Assembly (NCBI GenBank): GCA_016177355.1
Contig: JACOVL010000118.1
Location: forward strand, 1-24,352
DNA length: 24,352 nucleotides
DNA from: Betaproteobacteria bacterium
GTDB lineage: Bacteria; Pseudomonadota; Gammaproteobacteria; Burkholderiales; SG8-41
Reading direction: 5' to 3'
Shown: piece after piece, positions 7,017 to 15,022 of the stretch
Layout of the letters: the number at the start of each line of letters is the position of its first letter
Position numbering within the stretch: position 1 is the first letter of the stretch
Made by a program: the position numbers and the translations under genes
Notes under the pieces: generated by a model
Databases searched by the model: none
What the model saw: the letters and a program-made list of their open reading frames with translations, nothing else
Told to the model about the DNA's origin: nothing

Positions 7017-8426
7017 CTAGCGATTCCGCCCGGTGGAAGAAGCGGCGTCCGGGATCAGGCCGGGCTGCTCGAGTTCCTCGATTTTACGGTACAGGCTCGA
7101 CAGGCCGATTCCGAGTTTCTGCGCTGCAGCCCTGCGGTCGCCGCCCGCCTCCTCGATGGCGCGCTGCACGATGTCGCCCTCGATGCGCCGCAACTGGTCG
7201 CGCAGGCCCCCTTCCCGGGCCGCCGTGCCGGGCGTGTTTGCGGCACTGCCGCCCTTCATGACGTACTGCGGCAGATCCGCGACCGTGATGCAGTTGCCGT
7301 CGGCGAGGATGTCGGCGCGGTTGATGACGTTCTCCAACTCGCGCACGTTCCCCGGCCAGCCGTAGGCGAGGAGCAGCTCCTCGGCCTCCGGGTCGATCTC
7401 GCTCACGTACGACCCGTCGGCATCCGACCTGGCCTGCTTCAGAAAATAATGGATCAAGCCGCGGATGTCCGACTGCCGCTCGCGCAGCGGCGGAATGTGG
7501 ATGTGGAACATGCTCAGTCTGAAGTAAAGGTCCTCGCGGAACTTGCCCTGCCTCACCATCTCCCGCAAGTCACGGTTGGTCGCCGCGATGATCCGCGTGT
7601 CCACGCGGCGGACCTGCTCGCTCCCCAACGCACGCACTTCCTTGTCCTCGATTACATGCAGCAGCTTGGTCTGCATGTGCAGCGGCAGCTCCCCGATCTC
7701 GTCGAGGAACAGCGTGCCCCGGTCGGCCTGCAGGAACAGCCCCTTGCGCGCCCGGTCGGCGCTGGTGAACGCGCCCTTGGTGTGGCCGAAGAATTCGCTC
7801 TCCAGAAGATTTTCCGGGATTGCGCTGCAGTTGACCTGCAGGTACAGGCCGTCGCCGCGCCTGCTCTTCTCGTGGATCGTGCGCGCAATCAAGCCTTTCC
7901 CGGTGCCGCTCTCCCCGGTAATCAGCACCGTGCTGTCGGTGGGCGCGACCTTTCCCGCCAGGCGCTCGATCTCAAGCATGCCGGGCGAAGTGAAACGGTA
8001 CATCTTCGGGGCCCGCTCCCCGACCGCCCTGCGCAACGCCTGGTTCTCCTCGCGCAGGCCGCGCAACGCTTCGATCCGCGACAGGCGATGAAGGACCTCC
8101 TCGGCGTTCACCGGCTTGACGATGTAATCGGAGGCGCCGGCGCGCAGCGCCTCGACCGCGGTCTCCATCGAGCCGAAGGCGGTGACCATGATGAACGCGG
8201 TGTCTATCCCCGAGCCGCGGGTGTTGCGCACCAGGTCGATGCCGTTGCCGTCGGGCATCTTGATGTCGCACAGCGCGACATCCACGTCGCCGCGAGCAAG
8301 CTTCGCCGCCGCCTCGGCCGCGCCACCCGCTTCGACGACCGAATAGCCCGCCTGGCGCGCGATCGCGGCGAGAATCTGCCGCAACGCGGGTTCATCGTCG
8401 ACGATCAGGACGTGGAGCGAGGCCAT
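7017..8426 (-). CDS. NtrC-family sigma54-dependent response regulator
   Basis: The protein has 469 residues in the classical three-domain layout. The receiver domain (about 1-120) has acidic residues D10/D11, phospho-acceptor D54 in LCDIKMPDG, and K104 in VKP. The AAA+ sigma54-activation domain (about 145-375) has Walker A GESGTGKG at 171-178 and Walker B FLDEIGEL around 240-247. The C-terminal Fis-type HTH is around 430-450 (AAAQKLGIGLSSLYRKI). The sigma54-contacting loop reads GAFTSA (218-223) rather than the usual GAFTGA. The ATG at 8426 starts directly before the receiver domain, 5 bp after the kinase stop codon; an upstream extension overlapping the kinase was rejected. It is presumably phosphorylated by the adjacent kinase. 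No sigma54 promoter was found in the window. Confidence 0.93.
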   Translation of the reverse strand: MASLHVLIVDDEPALRQILAAIARQAGYSVVEAGGAAEAAAKLARGDVDVALCDIKMPDGNGIDLVRNTRGSGIDTAFIMVTAFGSMETAVEALRAGASDYIVKPVNAEEVLHRLSRIEALRGLREENQALRRAVGERAPKMYRFTSPGMLEIERLAGKVAPTDSTVLITGESGTGKGLIARTIHEKSRRGDGLYLQVNCSAIPENLLESEFFGHTKGAFTSADRARKGLFLQADRGTLFLDEIGELPLHMQTKLLHVIEDKEVRALGSEQVRRVDTRIIAATNRDLREMVRQGKFREDLYFRLSMFHIHIPPLRERQSDIRGLIHYFLKQARSDADGSYVSEIDPEAEELLLAYGWPGNVRELENVINRADILADGNCITVADLPQYVMKGGSAANTPGTAAREGGLRDQLRRIEGDIVQRAIEEAGGDRRAAAQKLGIGLSSLYRKIEELEQPGLIPDAASSTGRNR

Positions 8427-8431
8427 GGTCC

Positions 8432-9958
8432 TCAGGTGGTAGTGGCTCGTGATTCGAGCGGAATCGTGAATGTTGCGCGCGTGCCCGAGCCGGGTTCGGA
8501 CTTCAGCTTTATGCTTCCGCCGGAGCGCTCGACGAGGGACTTGCAGATGAACAGGCCAAGCCCGCTGCCCTTGCCCGCCGGCTTGGTCGTAAACGTCTCC
8601 TCGAATGCGCGCTCCCGGGTGCCGGCATCCATGCCGCACCCGTTATCGCTCACCGTGATCTCGATCGATCCGTTGCGCGTAGCGGTGGCGACCCGTACCT
8701 CGGGCGCGCGTTCCGCCGCCGCCTCGGTCGCGTCCGCCGAATTGATCAAAAGATTCATCAGGATCTGTGCCACGTGGTCGGCGCACGCGACGGCCGCCGG
8801 CGCCTGGCCGTCGAGGTCCAGCGTGAGCTTCACGTTGCGAAAGCGCCGGTCGTAGGCGACGAAATTACAGGTATTCCGCACCAGGCCATTGATGTCGATC
8901 AGTTGCGGCTCCGCTGAAAGCGGTGAGGTCATTTCCGACATCTGGCGCGTGATCTGGGTGATGCGCCCTGTCTGTTCCAGGATCAGCGTCGGCTGGCATA
9001 ACCCGGGGCAACGATGGGAACGGCGGATTTCGTCCATTGCCTCCGCAACGCCGTGAATCGCGGCGATCGGGTTGTTGATCTCGTGCGCGATCGCTGCCGC
9101 GAGCGACCCGATGGCAGCCATTTTGTCCTGGTGAAAGCGCTGCTGACGCGTAATCTCCAGTTGTTTTTCGTGGTCGCGCAGGGCCGACTGCATGCGGTTC
9201 ACCGATTCCATCAGGCTGCCGATCTCGTCGTGACGGGTGACCTCCAGCGGGTCGTCGCGGTAGCCGGTCACGACCGCCAGCGCCCGCGACTCGAGCCGGC
9301 GCAGGTCCCGGGCGAGCCGGCTGAAAAACAGCGTCGTGAGCCCGCCGAGCACCACCACGCCGATCACGCCGCCGATGATGACGGTCAGCGTGATCGCGTC
9401 ATAGATCAGCCGGTACCCTTCGGACAGCACGCTCCGGCGGCTCCCCACCTGGCGCGTGAACGCATCGAGCTCGGCCACCAGGTCGTACAGGCTCGCGCGC
9501 AGCTCGGCCAGGGCCGCCCGCGTCGGCACGGCGCGCAGCGATGCGACGTTGCGACCGAGGCGCGCGATCGCCCCCTCGATCTTCGGATACGGCCGCTTCA
9601 GGCCTTCGAGCCCAGCCTGTATCGCCTCGATGTCGAGCGCGAGCGCCTCGTAGCCCGGCTGTGGATCGGGCGCGTAAAAGATTTCCTGCTCTTTGAGGAT
9701 GGCGTGGGCCACCGAGGTGTTGATTTTGGCGAGCGTCTCCTCGAGATCGTGGACCCGCTCCAGCTCCTGCACCGTCGCGAACAGCTGTTGACGCTCCTGC
9801 GCGACGATCAGACCTACCATCATGGTGTAGAGGACGATCACGACGAAGGCGATCATCCCTTTCGCGCGTACCGAAAGCCTCAACTGCGCTGGTGTGTGGC
9901 TCGCGTCACGTTCAATCCGCGCGCCGTCGGCCACCGTTAAAACAGGATTTCCCGTCAT
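8432..9958 (-). CDS. Membrane-bound sensor histidine kinase
   Basis: The protein has 508 residues. TM helix 1 lies at about 33-54 and TM helix 2 at about 188-213, bracketing a periplasmic helical sensor region of about 130 residues. A HAMP-like linker (about 213-265) follows. The HisKA domain has phospho-acceptor His292 in AHEINNP, and the HATPase_c domain has an N box NLLINSADAT (402-411), DNGCGM (438-443) and GSGLGL (464-469). An unusual CPGLC loop (317-321) lies between the two HisKA helices. The gene is first in the operon and pairs with the adjacent response regulator. It lies downstream of a predicted FNR-type promoter, so expression is probably raised under low oxygen. The signal sensed is unknown. 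Confidence 0.92.
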   Translation of the reverse strand: MTGNPVLTVADGARIERDASHTPAQLRLSVRAKGMIAFVVIVLYTMMVGLIVAQERQQLFATVQELERVHDLEETLAKINTSVAHAILKEQEIFYAPDPQPGYEALALDIEAIQAGLEGLKRPYPKIEGAIARLGRNVASLRAVPTRAALAELRASLYDLVAELDAFTRQVGSRRSVLSEGYRLIYDAITLTVIIGGVIGVVVLGGLTTLFFSRLARDLRRLESRALAVVTGYRDDPLEVTRHDEIGSLMESVNRMQSALRDHEKQLEITRQQRFHQDKMAAIGSLAAAIAHEINNPIAAIHGVAEAMDEIRRSHRCPGLCQPTLILEQTGRITQITRQMSEMTSPLSAEPQLIDINGLVRNTCNFVAYDRRFRNVKLTLDLDGQAPAAVACADHVAQILMNLLINSADATEAAAERAPEVRVATATRNGSIEITVSDNGCGMDAGTRERAFEETFTTKPAGKGSGLGLFICKSLVERSGGSIKLKSEPGSGTRATFTIPLESRATTT

Positions 9959-9978
9959 CTCGATCTCACCCCACCGAT

Positions 9979-9993
9979 CCGGGTTTTACCCGG
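9979..9993 (-). other. Short hairpin in the predicted 5' leader of the kinase mRNA
   Basis: CCGGGT (9979-9984) and ACCCGG (9988-9993) are perfect inverted repeats around a TTT loop. On the minus strand this lies between the predicted start site (about 10010) and the kinase ATG (9958). It has no T tract on that strand, so it is more likely a leader structure than a terminator. Confidence 0.4.
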
Positions 9994-10016
9994 CGAATCA
10001 CCATGTTACGGGAGTC

Positions 10017-10022
10017 ATTGTC
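10017..10022 (-). promoter_or_regulatory. Predicted -10 element of the kinase operon
   Basis: On the minus strand GACAAT (10022 to 10017) matches four of six TATAAT bases, including the critical A at -11 and T at -7. It implies transcription starting near 10010, about 52 nt before the kinase ATG. This start puts the FNR box centre at exactly -41.5. The poor -35 region fits an activator-dependent promoter. Confidence 0.5.
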
Positions 10023-10044
10023 ACAACTTCGGGGGCAACGGGGG

Positions 10045-10058
10045 TTGATCCAGATCAA
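10045..10058. promoter_or_regulatory. Perfect FNR/ANR-type binding site (TTGAT-N4-ATCAA)
   Basis: TTGATCCAGATCAA matches the FNR consensus half-sites exactly on both arms. It lies 87 bp upstream of the kinase ATG in the non-coding gap between ccmI and the kinase gene. With the predicted -10 at 10022-10017 the centre sits at -41.5, the canonical class II activating position. It points to oxygen-responsive control of the kinase, regulator, cytochrome and propeller operon. Confidence 0.75.
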
Positions 10059-10198
10059 AACCATTGAACGTTGAACACTTGGCACTCACGCGATTGATTC
10101 TGAAAATCAACGCCTTGTCTCGATCACCGGAAAGGGATACCGGTTGCCGTCCCGCCACAGCGCTCAGCACGACAACAGCCGGAACATGGCGGGTCTGG

Positions 10199-11413
10199 TC
10201 ACCGGACGACGGTATTGATCACCACGGTGATGCCGCTGGCGTCGTTCGCAACCGGCTCGCTCGCGCCCTGCAGGTCGCCGGGCTGGGGATTGGCATCGGC
10301 GGTTTTCGAAACGCGCGCGCCCACCACAATACGCGGGTGACCTGAAAGCTTCAGCGCCGGGGTCATCGCCATCGTGTCGTCGAGCGTGAACTCGACGGGC
10401 AGGTCGCGCACCCGCTTGCGCAGGATGGCGAGCGGCATGCGGGGTCCTTCGACGGCGCGGGCGAAGATGAACACGACGTCCTCGGGTTTCGCTTTCGCCG
10501 CGAACTCGGGCGTGAGCTTCACCGTGCCGCGCACGCCGCCCGCGGCCGTTGCGACCGGCGCCGGTTTCGCGCTTTCGGCGCTTGCGCCCAGGCCGCGCGC
10601 CTCGGCGACGCTCGAACGCACCGACCGCGCGACCTCGGAGTCCGCGGGCACGAGCGGCAGGATGCGTTCCCAGTATTCCGCGGCTCCGGGATAGTTCTTC
10701 TTGTCGAACTCGACCGTGCCGGCGAGCGCCAGCGCCTTGATGTTGGCGGGGTCCGCGGCGAGCGCGCGCGCGATGATCTTTTCCGGCTCGCCGCGCAGAT
10801 TCCTGCCCTGCGCCATCGCGAGCGCATCCGCGTAGTCCGCAAGGAGCTGCGCGTTCTTCGGCGCGCGCGCCGTGGCGTTGGCGTAAGCGACGGCCGCTTC
10901 CCCGAAACGCCCGAGCACGGCGTAGGAGCGTCCCAGCATGACCCAGCCTTCGGCATCCTCGGGGTTTTCCTTGAGACGCGCCGCGAGCCGCTCGACCAGC
11001 TGGTTGATCTGCTGCCCGGTCAGTCCGTGATCGGGAGCGGCGCCCGGCCGGGGCGCGAGCGCCTGCGGGCTGCCGACGAGGAGATAGACGGCGAGCGCGA
11101 CGAGCGGGACCGCGACGCCGAGGGCGGCGGCGGCGGCACGCGCCGGGCGCGGCTGATCCGCCGCTGTTTCGCCCGCGCCGACATCTTCCAGCAGCCGCGC
11201 CTCGATATCGCGGCGCGTCCTGTCATACTGGTCCCGGGCGAGGGTCCCCGCGCGCAGGTCCGCTTCGAGCTCGCGCAACTGGTCCCGGTACACCGCGACG
11301 TTGATGGCGGCGCGCGACACGCCGCCGCCCGTGCCGCGCCGCAGCAGCGGCGGCAGGATGAAGAGCAACGCTCCGGCGATGAACAGCCCGCCGACGATCA
11401 CGAAGGCGGTCAT
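10199..11413 (-). CDS. ccmI: Cytochrome c maturation protein CcmI (TPR apocytochrome chaperone)
   Basis: The protein has 404 residues. The N-terminal part has two membrane helices (about 4-23 and 93-113) around a cytoplasmic coiled-coil-like loop with the typical YRDQLRELEADL and DIEARLLED segments. A TPR region (about 130-270) and a C-terminal beta-rich domain of the CcmI/CycH type follow. CcmI binds the C-terminal helix of apocytochromes and presents them to the CcmFH heme lyase in the periplasm. The ATG at 11413 overlaps the ccmH stop by 4 nt (ATGA). A longer frame reading through ccmH is spurious. It is the last gene of the ccm operon. Confidence 0.92.
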   Translation of the reverse strand: MTAFVIVGGLFIAGALLFILPPLLRRGTGGGVSRAAINVAVYRDQLRELEADLRAGTLARDQYDRTRRDIEARLLEDVGAGETAADQPRPARAAAAALGVAVPLVALAVYLLVGSPQALAPRPGAAPDHGLTGQQINQLVERLAARLKENPEDAEGWVMLGRSYAVLGRFGEAAVAYANATARAPKNAQLLADYADALAMAQGRNLRGEPEKIIARALAADPANIKALALAGTVEFDKKNYPGAAEYWERILPLVPADSEVARSVRSSVAEARGLGASAESAKPAPVATAAGGVRGTVKLTPEFAAKAKPEDVVFIFARAVEGPRMPLAILRKRVRDLPVEFTLDDTMAMTPALKLSGHPRIVVGARVSKTADANPQPGDLQGASEPVANDASGITVVINTVVR

Positions 11414-11877
11414 CGCCGCTCCGTCCCGTTTTCCGCGAGCAGCTTCTCCGCCCGCTCGCGCTCGGCCTCCGTGAGCTCGACATCGGCCGCCGCGCGCCGG
11501 CGTTTCAGCCGGTAGAAGAGAGCGGCAAGCCCCGCCGCGAGCAGCAGCAGCGGCCCGAACCACAGCAGCAGCGTGGCCGACTTGAACGGCGGACGGAACA
11601 GCACGAAATCGCCGTAACGGGCGACCATGAAATCCACGATGTCCCGGTCGCTCGCGCCCTGCTTCATCTGTTCGCGGACCTGGTTCCGGAGGTCCACCGC
11701 GAGAGGGGCGTTGGAGTCGGCGAGCGACTGGTTCTGGCACACCAGGCAGCGCAGCTCCGCGGCGAGCGCCATCACCCGCTGCTCGAGTGCCGGGTCCTCG
11801 GCGGCCGGCGCGGCTTCCTTCGCGTGGGCCCACGGGCCCAGCGCGAACAGCATGATGAGAACACCCAGCCTAGCCAC
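11410..11877 (-). CDS. ccmH: Cytochrome c maturation protein CcmH (apocytochrome thiol reductase)
   Basis: The protein has 155 residues, the length of the short CcmH/CycL form that works with a separate CcmI. It has a signal peptide (about 1-19), the diagnostic RCLVCQNQ redox motif (Cys44 and Cys47), and a C-terminal membrane helix at about 101-122 followed by a basic, cytoplasmic tail. It reduces the CXXCH cysteines of apocytochromes together with CcmG, and is part of the heme ligation complex with CcmF. The start overlaps the end of ccmG by 8 nt. Confidence 0.95.
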   Translation of the reverse strand: MARLGVLIMLFALGPWAHAKEAAPAAEDPALEQRVMALAAELRCLVCQNQSLADSNAPLAVDLRNQVREQMKQGASDRDIVDFMVARYGDFVLFRPPFKSATLLLWFGPLLLLAAGLAALFYRLKRRRAAADVELTEAERERAEKLLAENGTERR

Positions 11878-12397
11878 GGTCGAGCTCCTGCACCAGCGGC
11901 AGCACTTTCTCCCTCACGATCTCGGGCGTGAGCGGGCCGATGCGCTTGTAGCGGATCACGCCGCGCTGGTCGATCACGTAGGTTTCGGGCACCCCGTAGA
12001 CCCCGTAGTCGATGGCGATCCGGCCCGCGATATCGGACGCCGACAATTGGAAGGGGTCGCCGTTGCGCTTGAGCCACGCGATCGCATCCTCGGGCCGGTC
12101 CTTGTAGTTGAGCCCGACGACGGGGGCGATTTTCATGCGCGCCAGCTCCGTGATGACCGGATGTTCCAGCAAACAGGGAGGGCACCACGAGGCCCATACG
12201 TTGAGTATCCACACCCTGCCGGACATCTCCTTCGGGGAGAATGTCTTGTCCACCGCCTGCAACTGCGGCAGCGAGAACTGCGGCGCGGGTTTGCCGATCA
12301 GCGGCGAGGGCACCTCGCGCGGGTTCAATGTGAGCCCGAACCCGAGCAACGCGACCAGCGCCGCGAAGATGCCGAGCGGCAGGAGGTAGCGGGTCAT
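11870..12397 (-). CDS. ccmG: Thiol:disulfide oxidoreductase CcmG (DsbE)
   Basis: This 175-residue thioredoxin-fold protein is tethered by an N-terminal membrane helix (about 4-22). The active site is WCPPC (71-75) and the cis-proline loop is GVPETY (Pro137). It keeps apocytochrome cysteines reduced for heme attachment, in concert with CcmH. The start ATG at 12397 overlaps the ccmF stop (ATGA). An apparent much longer reading frame extending upstream is out-of-frame ccmF and was discarded. Confidence 0.95.
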   Translation of the reverse strand: MTRYLLPLGIFAALVALLGFGLTLNPREVPSPLIGKPAPQFSLPQLQAVDKTFSPKEMSGRVWILNVWASWCPPCLLEHPVITELARMKIAPVVGLNYKDRPEDAIAWLKRNGDPFQLSASDIAGRIAIDYGVYGVPETYVIDQRGVIRYKRIGPLTPEIVREKVLPLVQELDRG

Positions 12398-14379
12398 CTC
12401 GGGACGGCCGGCGCCGCGGCGTATGGCCGCTCGCGCTCGCGGCTCGCGGCAATGCGATAGCGGCGGTCGGCCGCGGCGAGCAGCCCCCCGAGCGCCATCA
12501 GCAGGCAGCCGCCCCAGATCCAGTCCACGAACGGCTTGTGCTGCACGCGCACCAGCCAGGTGCTGGGCTCGAGCTGATCGCCGAGCGAGACGTAGAGGTC
12601 GCGCGTCAGACCGGTGTCGATCGCCGCCTCGGTCATCGGCATGTTCTGCGCCGTGTAGACGCGCTTCTCCGGATAGAGCGTGGCGACCGCGGCCCCGTTC
12701 CGGCTGACGCTGATGGTGGCGCGGGCCGCGAGGTAATTCGGCCCAGGCACCTCCCGCACGTCGTCGAAGCGGAAGACGTAGCCGGCCAGCTCCACCGTGT
12801 CGCCCGCCTCCATGCGCACGTCCTTCTCGCTCTCGTAGCCCTTCACCAGCGTCACGCCGACGACGAACACCGCCATGCCGAGGTGTGCGAGCAGCATCCC
12901 GTACCAGGCGCGCGGCGCGCCGGCGAGCCGCGCCCGGGCGCTCGCGACGTTCTGCGCATCCCTGATCTTGTCCCACAGCTGCAAGGCGCCGCTCGCCACG
13001 ATCCACGACGCAGCCAGCAGCCCGAAGGCGACCAGCGCGCTCCAGCGCCCGAGCGCGAACGGCAGCAGCAGCGCCGCCGCGAGGCTCGCCCCGAACGCCC
13101 AGCGTAGGCGCGCCGCGAGTTCGGGCAGGCTCGCTTTCTTCCAGCGGGCGACGGGGCCGATGCCCATGAGAAACAGCGCCGGCGCCATCAGCGGCGCGAA
13201 CACCGCCTCGAAATACGGCGGGCCGACCGAGATCTTGCCCAGCCCGAGCGCGTCCAGCACCAAGGGGTAGAGCGTGCCGAGCATCACCGAGCCCATGGCC
13301 ACCACCAGCAGCACGTTGTTGGTGAGGAGCATGGATTCGCGCGACACGAGATCGAAGCCGCCACCGAGCCCGATCTTCCGGGTACGCCACGCGAACAGCA
13401 GCAGCGAGCCGCCGATCACCAGCACCAGCAGCGCGAGGATGTAGACGCCGCGCGCCGGATCGGTGGCGAACGCGTGCACCGAGGTGAGCACGCCCGAGCG
13501 CACCAGGAACGTCCCCAGCAGGGAGAGGGCGAACGCCAGGATCGCGAGCAGCACGGTCCAGCTGCGGAACGTGCCGCGCTTCTCGGTCACGGCGAGCGAG
13601 TGGATGAGCGCGGTGCCCACGAGCCACGGCATGAAAGACGCGTTTTCCACCGGGTCCCAGAACCACCAGCCGCCCCAGCCGAGCTCGTAGTACGCCCACG
13701 CGCTGCCGAGCGCGATGCCGAGCGTGAGGAACGCCCACGCCACCGTGGTCCACGGGCGCGACCAGCGCGCCCACGCCGCGTCGAGGCGGCCGGACAGCAG
13801 CGCGGCGATCGCGAACGCGAATGCAACCGAAAAACCGACGTAGCCCATGTAGAGCAGCGGCGGATGGATCACCATGCCCGGGTCCTGCAGCAGGGGATTC
13901 AAGTCGCGCCCGTCGGGAGGCGGGGGAAAGAGCCGCACGAACGGGTTCGAGGTGAACAGCATGAACGAGAGGAACCCCGTGCTCACCAGACCCATGACGC
14001 CGAGCACCCGCGCCACCATCTCCTGCGGCAGGTGGCGGCTGAACAGGGTCACCGCGACCGTCCACGCGCCGAGCATCAGCATCCAGAGCAGGAGCGAGCC
14101 CTCGTGCCCGCCCCATACGCCCGCAATCCGGTACTCCAGCGGCAGCGCGGAATTGGAATTGGTCGCGACGTAGGCGACCGTGAAATCGTTGGCGACGAAC
14201 GCCCAGGTGAGGCAGACGAAGGCGATCGCGATGAACGCGAACTGGCCCTGTGCCGCGGGCCGCGCCGCGCTCATCCAGGCGGCGTCGCCGCGCGCCGCGC
14301 CGGCGAGTCCCAGCACGCCTTGCGCGACCGCGAGGCAGAACGCGAGCGCGGCCGCCATCTGTCCGATCTCGGGTATCAT
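12394..14379 (-). CDS. ccmF: Heme lyase subunit CcmF
   Basis: This 661-residue polytopic membrane protein is of the usual CcmF length. The tryptophan-rich WWD heme-handling motif WGGWWFWDPVEN is at about 235-246. The conserved GVWGGHEGSLLLW segment lies near 87-99 and IHPPLLYMGYVG near 171-182. CcmF receives heme from holo-CcmE and, with CcmH and CcmI, ligates it to CXXCH of apocytochromes in the periplasm. The start overlaps the ccmE stop (ATGA) and the end overlaps ccmG. Confidence 0.97.
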   Translation of the reverse strand: MIPEIGQMAAALAFCLAVAQGVLGLAGAARGDAAWMSAARPAAQGQFAFIAIAFVCLTWAFVANDFTVAYVATNSNSALPLEYRIAGVWGGHEGSLLLWMLMLGAWTVAVTLFSRHLPQEMVARVLGVMGLVSTGFLSFMLFTSNPFVRLFPPPPDGRDLNPLLQDPGMVIHPPLLYMGYVGFSVAFAFAIAALLSGRLDAAWARWSRPWTTVAWAFLTLGIALGSAWAYYELGWGGWWFWDPVENASFMPWLVGTALIHSLAVTEKRGTFRSWTVLLAILAFALSLLGTFLVRSGVLTSVHAFATDPARGVYILALLVLVIGGSLLLFAWRTRKIGLGGGFDLVSRESMLLTNNVLLVVAMGSVMLGTLYPLVLDALGLGKISVGPPYFEAVFAPLMAPALFLMGIGPVARWKKASLPELAARLRWAFGASLAAALLLPFALGRWSALVAFGLLAASWIVASGALQLWDKIRDAQNVASARARLAGAPRAWYGMLLAHLGMAVFVVGVTLVKGYESEKDVRMEAGDTVELAGYVFRFDDVREVPGPNYLAARATISVSRNGAAVATLYPEKRVYTAQNMPMTEAAIDTGLTRDLYVSLGDQLEPSTWLVRVQHKPFVDWIWGGCLLMALGGLLAAADRRYRIAASRERERPYAAAPAVPR

Positions 14380-14852
14380 CGGCCGCCGCCTTCCGGCACG
14401 ATCAGGGTCTGCGCCGCCTTCACGCTCACTTCGTGCGCTTTCTTGAGCGCTTCCGCCGCCTCGGGCGGCATGTAATTCTCGTCGTGCTTGGCGAGCACTT
14501 CGCTCGCGTAGAACACGCCGTCGGCGGCAAGCTTGCCCTGCGTCACCACGCCTTTGCCCTCGCGGAACAGGTCCGGGAGGAGGCCGCGGTAGACGACCGG
14601 GATGCTCCTGGCGGTATCGGTGATGACGAAACGCACCGTGACGCCGTCCGGCTGGCGCCGCACGCTGCCCGACTCGACCAGCCCGCCGACGCGGAACGCG
14701 CGCCCCTGCGGCGCCTCGTTCGCCGCAATCTGCGACGGCGTGAAGAAGAACACCAAGTTCTGCCGGAAAGCGGAGAGCACGAGCGCCGCGGCGATGGCGA
14801 GCGCCGCCACGCCGCCGGCGATCATCGCCAGACGCTTATGACGCGGCTTCAC
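14376..14852 (-). CDS. ccmE: Periplasmic heme chaperone CcmE
   Basis: The protein has 158 residues with an N-terminal membrane anchor (about 8-28) and an OB-fold periplasmic domain. The conserved heme-binding sequence HDENYMPPE is present, with His123 as the covalent heme attachment residue and Tyr127 as the likely axial ligand. The start codon is GTG at 14852, overlapping the ccmD stop (GTGA, 4 nt). It carries heme from CcmC to CcmF. Confidence 0.95.
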   Translation of the reverse strand: MKPRHKRLAMIAGGVAALAIAAALVLSAFRQNLVFFFTPSQIAANEAPQGRAFRVGGLVESGSVRRQPDGVTVRFVITDTARSIPVVYRGLLPDLFREGKGVVTQGKLAADGVFYASEVLAKHDENYMPPEAAEALKKAHEVSVKAAQTLIVPEGGGR

Positions 14853-15022
14853 GGGCCGCCCCGCTTGCGCGCTCGCCCGAGTTCGCCATGGATACTGCGC
14901 CCGCGCAGCGCCAGCAGCACGATTTCCATCACCATAAGACCGAGCGTCACGGCGTACGATCCCCAGACGTAGAGCGCGTAGCCGCCCATCGCGAAAAAAT
15001 CACTCCAGCCGCCCCAGTTCAT
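14849..15022 (-). CDS. ccmD: Heme exporter accessory protein CcmD
   Basis: This 57-residue protein has one membrane helix (about 18-39) preceded by the typical WSDFFAMGGYALYVWGSY stretch and followed by a basic tail. CcmD stabilises the CcmABC complex and promotes release of holo-CcmE. The ATG at 15022 overlaps the ccmC stop by 4 nt; a longer frame running into ccmC is spurious. Its position between ccmC and ccmE is canonical. Confidence 0.92.
   Translation of the reverse strand: MNWGGWSDFFAMGGYALYVWGSYAVTLGLMVMEIVLLALRGRSIHGELGRARKRGGP

Larger units (their letters stand above)
9959..10198. other. Intergenic region between ccmI and the kinase gene
   Basis: This 240-bp gap is the longest non-coding stretch in the window. 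Besides the FNR box, -10 and leader hairpin listed separately, it holds a TTGATT-N5-AATCAA inverted repeat (10094-10110), an ACCGG-N9-CCGGT inverted repeat (10126-10144) and a TTGAACG/TTGAACA direct repeat. No hairpin followed by a T tract was seen after ccmI, so some read-through from the ccm operon into the kinase operon is possible. Confidence 0.6.

Noticed and set aside
10074..10100. Sigma54 (-24/-12) promoter around TTGGCACTCACGCGATTGATT for the NtrC-type regulator
   Set aside because: TGGCAC is present but no GC is found at the required 10-bp distance from the GG; no other convincing -24/-12 pair was noticed.
10094..10110. TTGATT-N5-AATCAA as a second FNR box
   Set aside because: The arms look like FNR half-sites but the TTGAT and ATCAA cores are 7 bp apart instead of 4, so a standard FNR dimer would not fit; kept only as an inverted repeat.
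11870..14116. A long fused frame (over 700 codons) extending ccmG upstream through ccmF
   Set aside because: The upstream part is out-of-frame ccmF with Arg/Ala-rich nonsense; ccmG has its own ATG at 12397 coupled to the ccmF stop.
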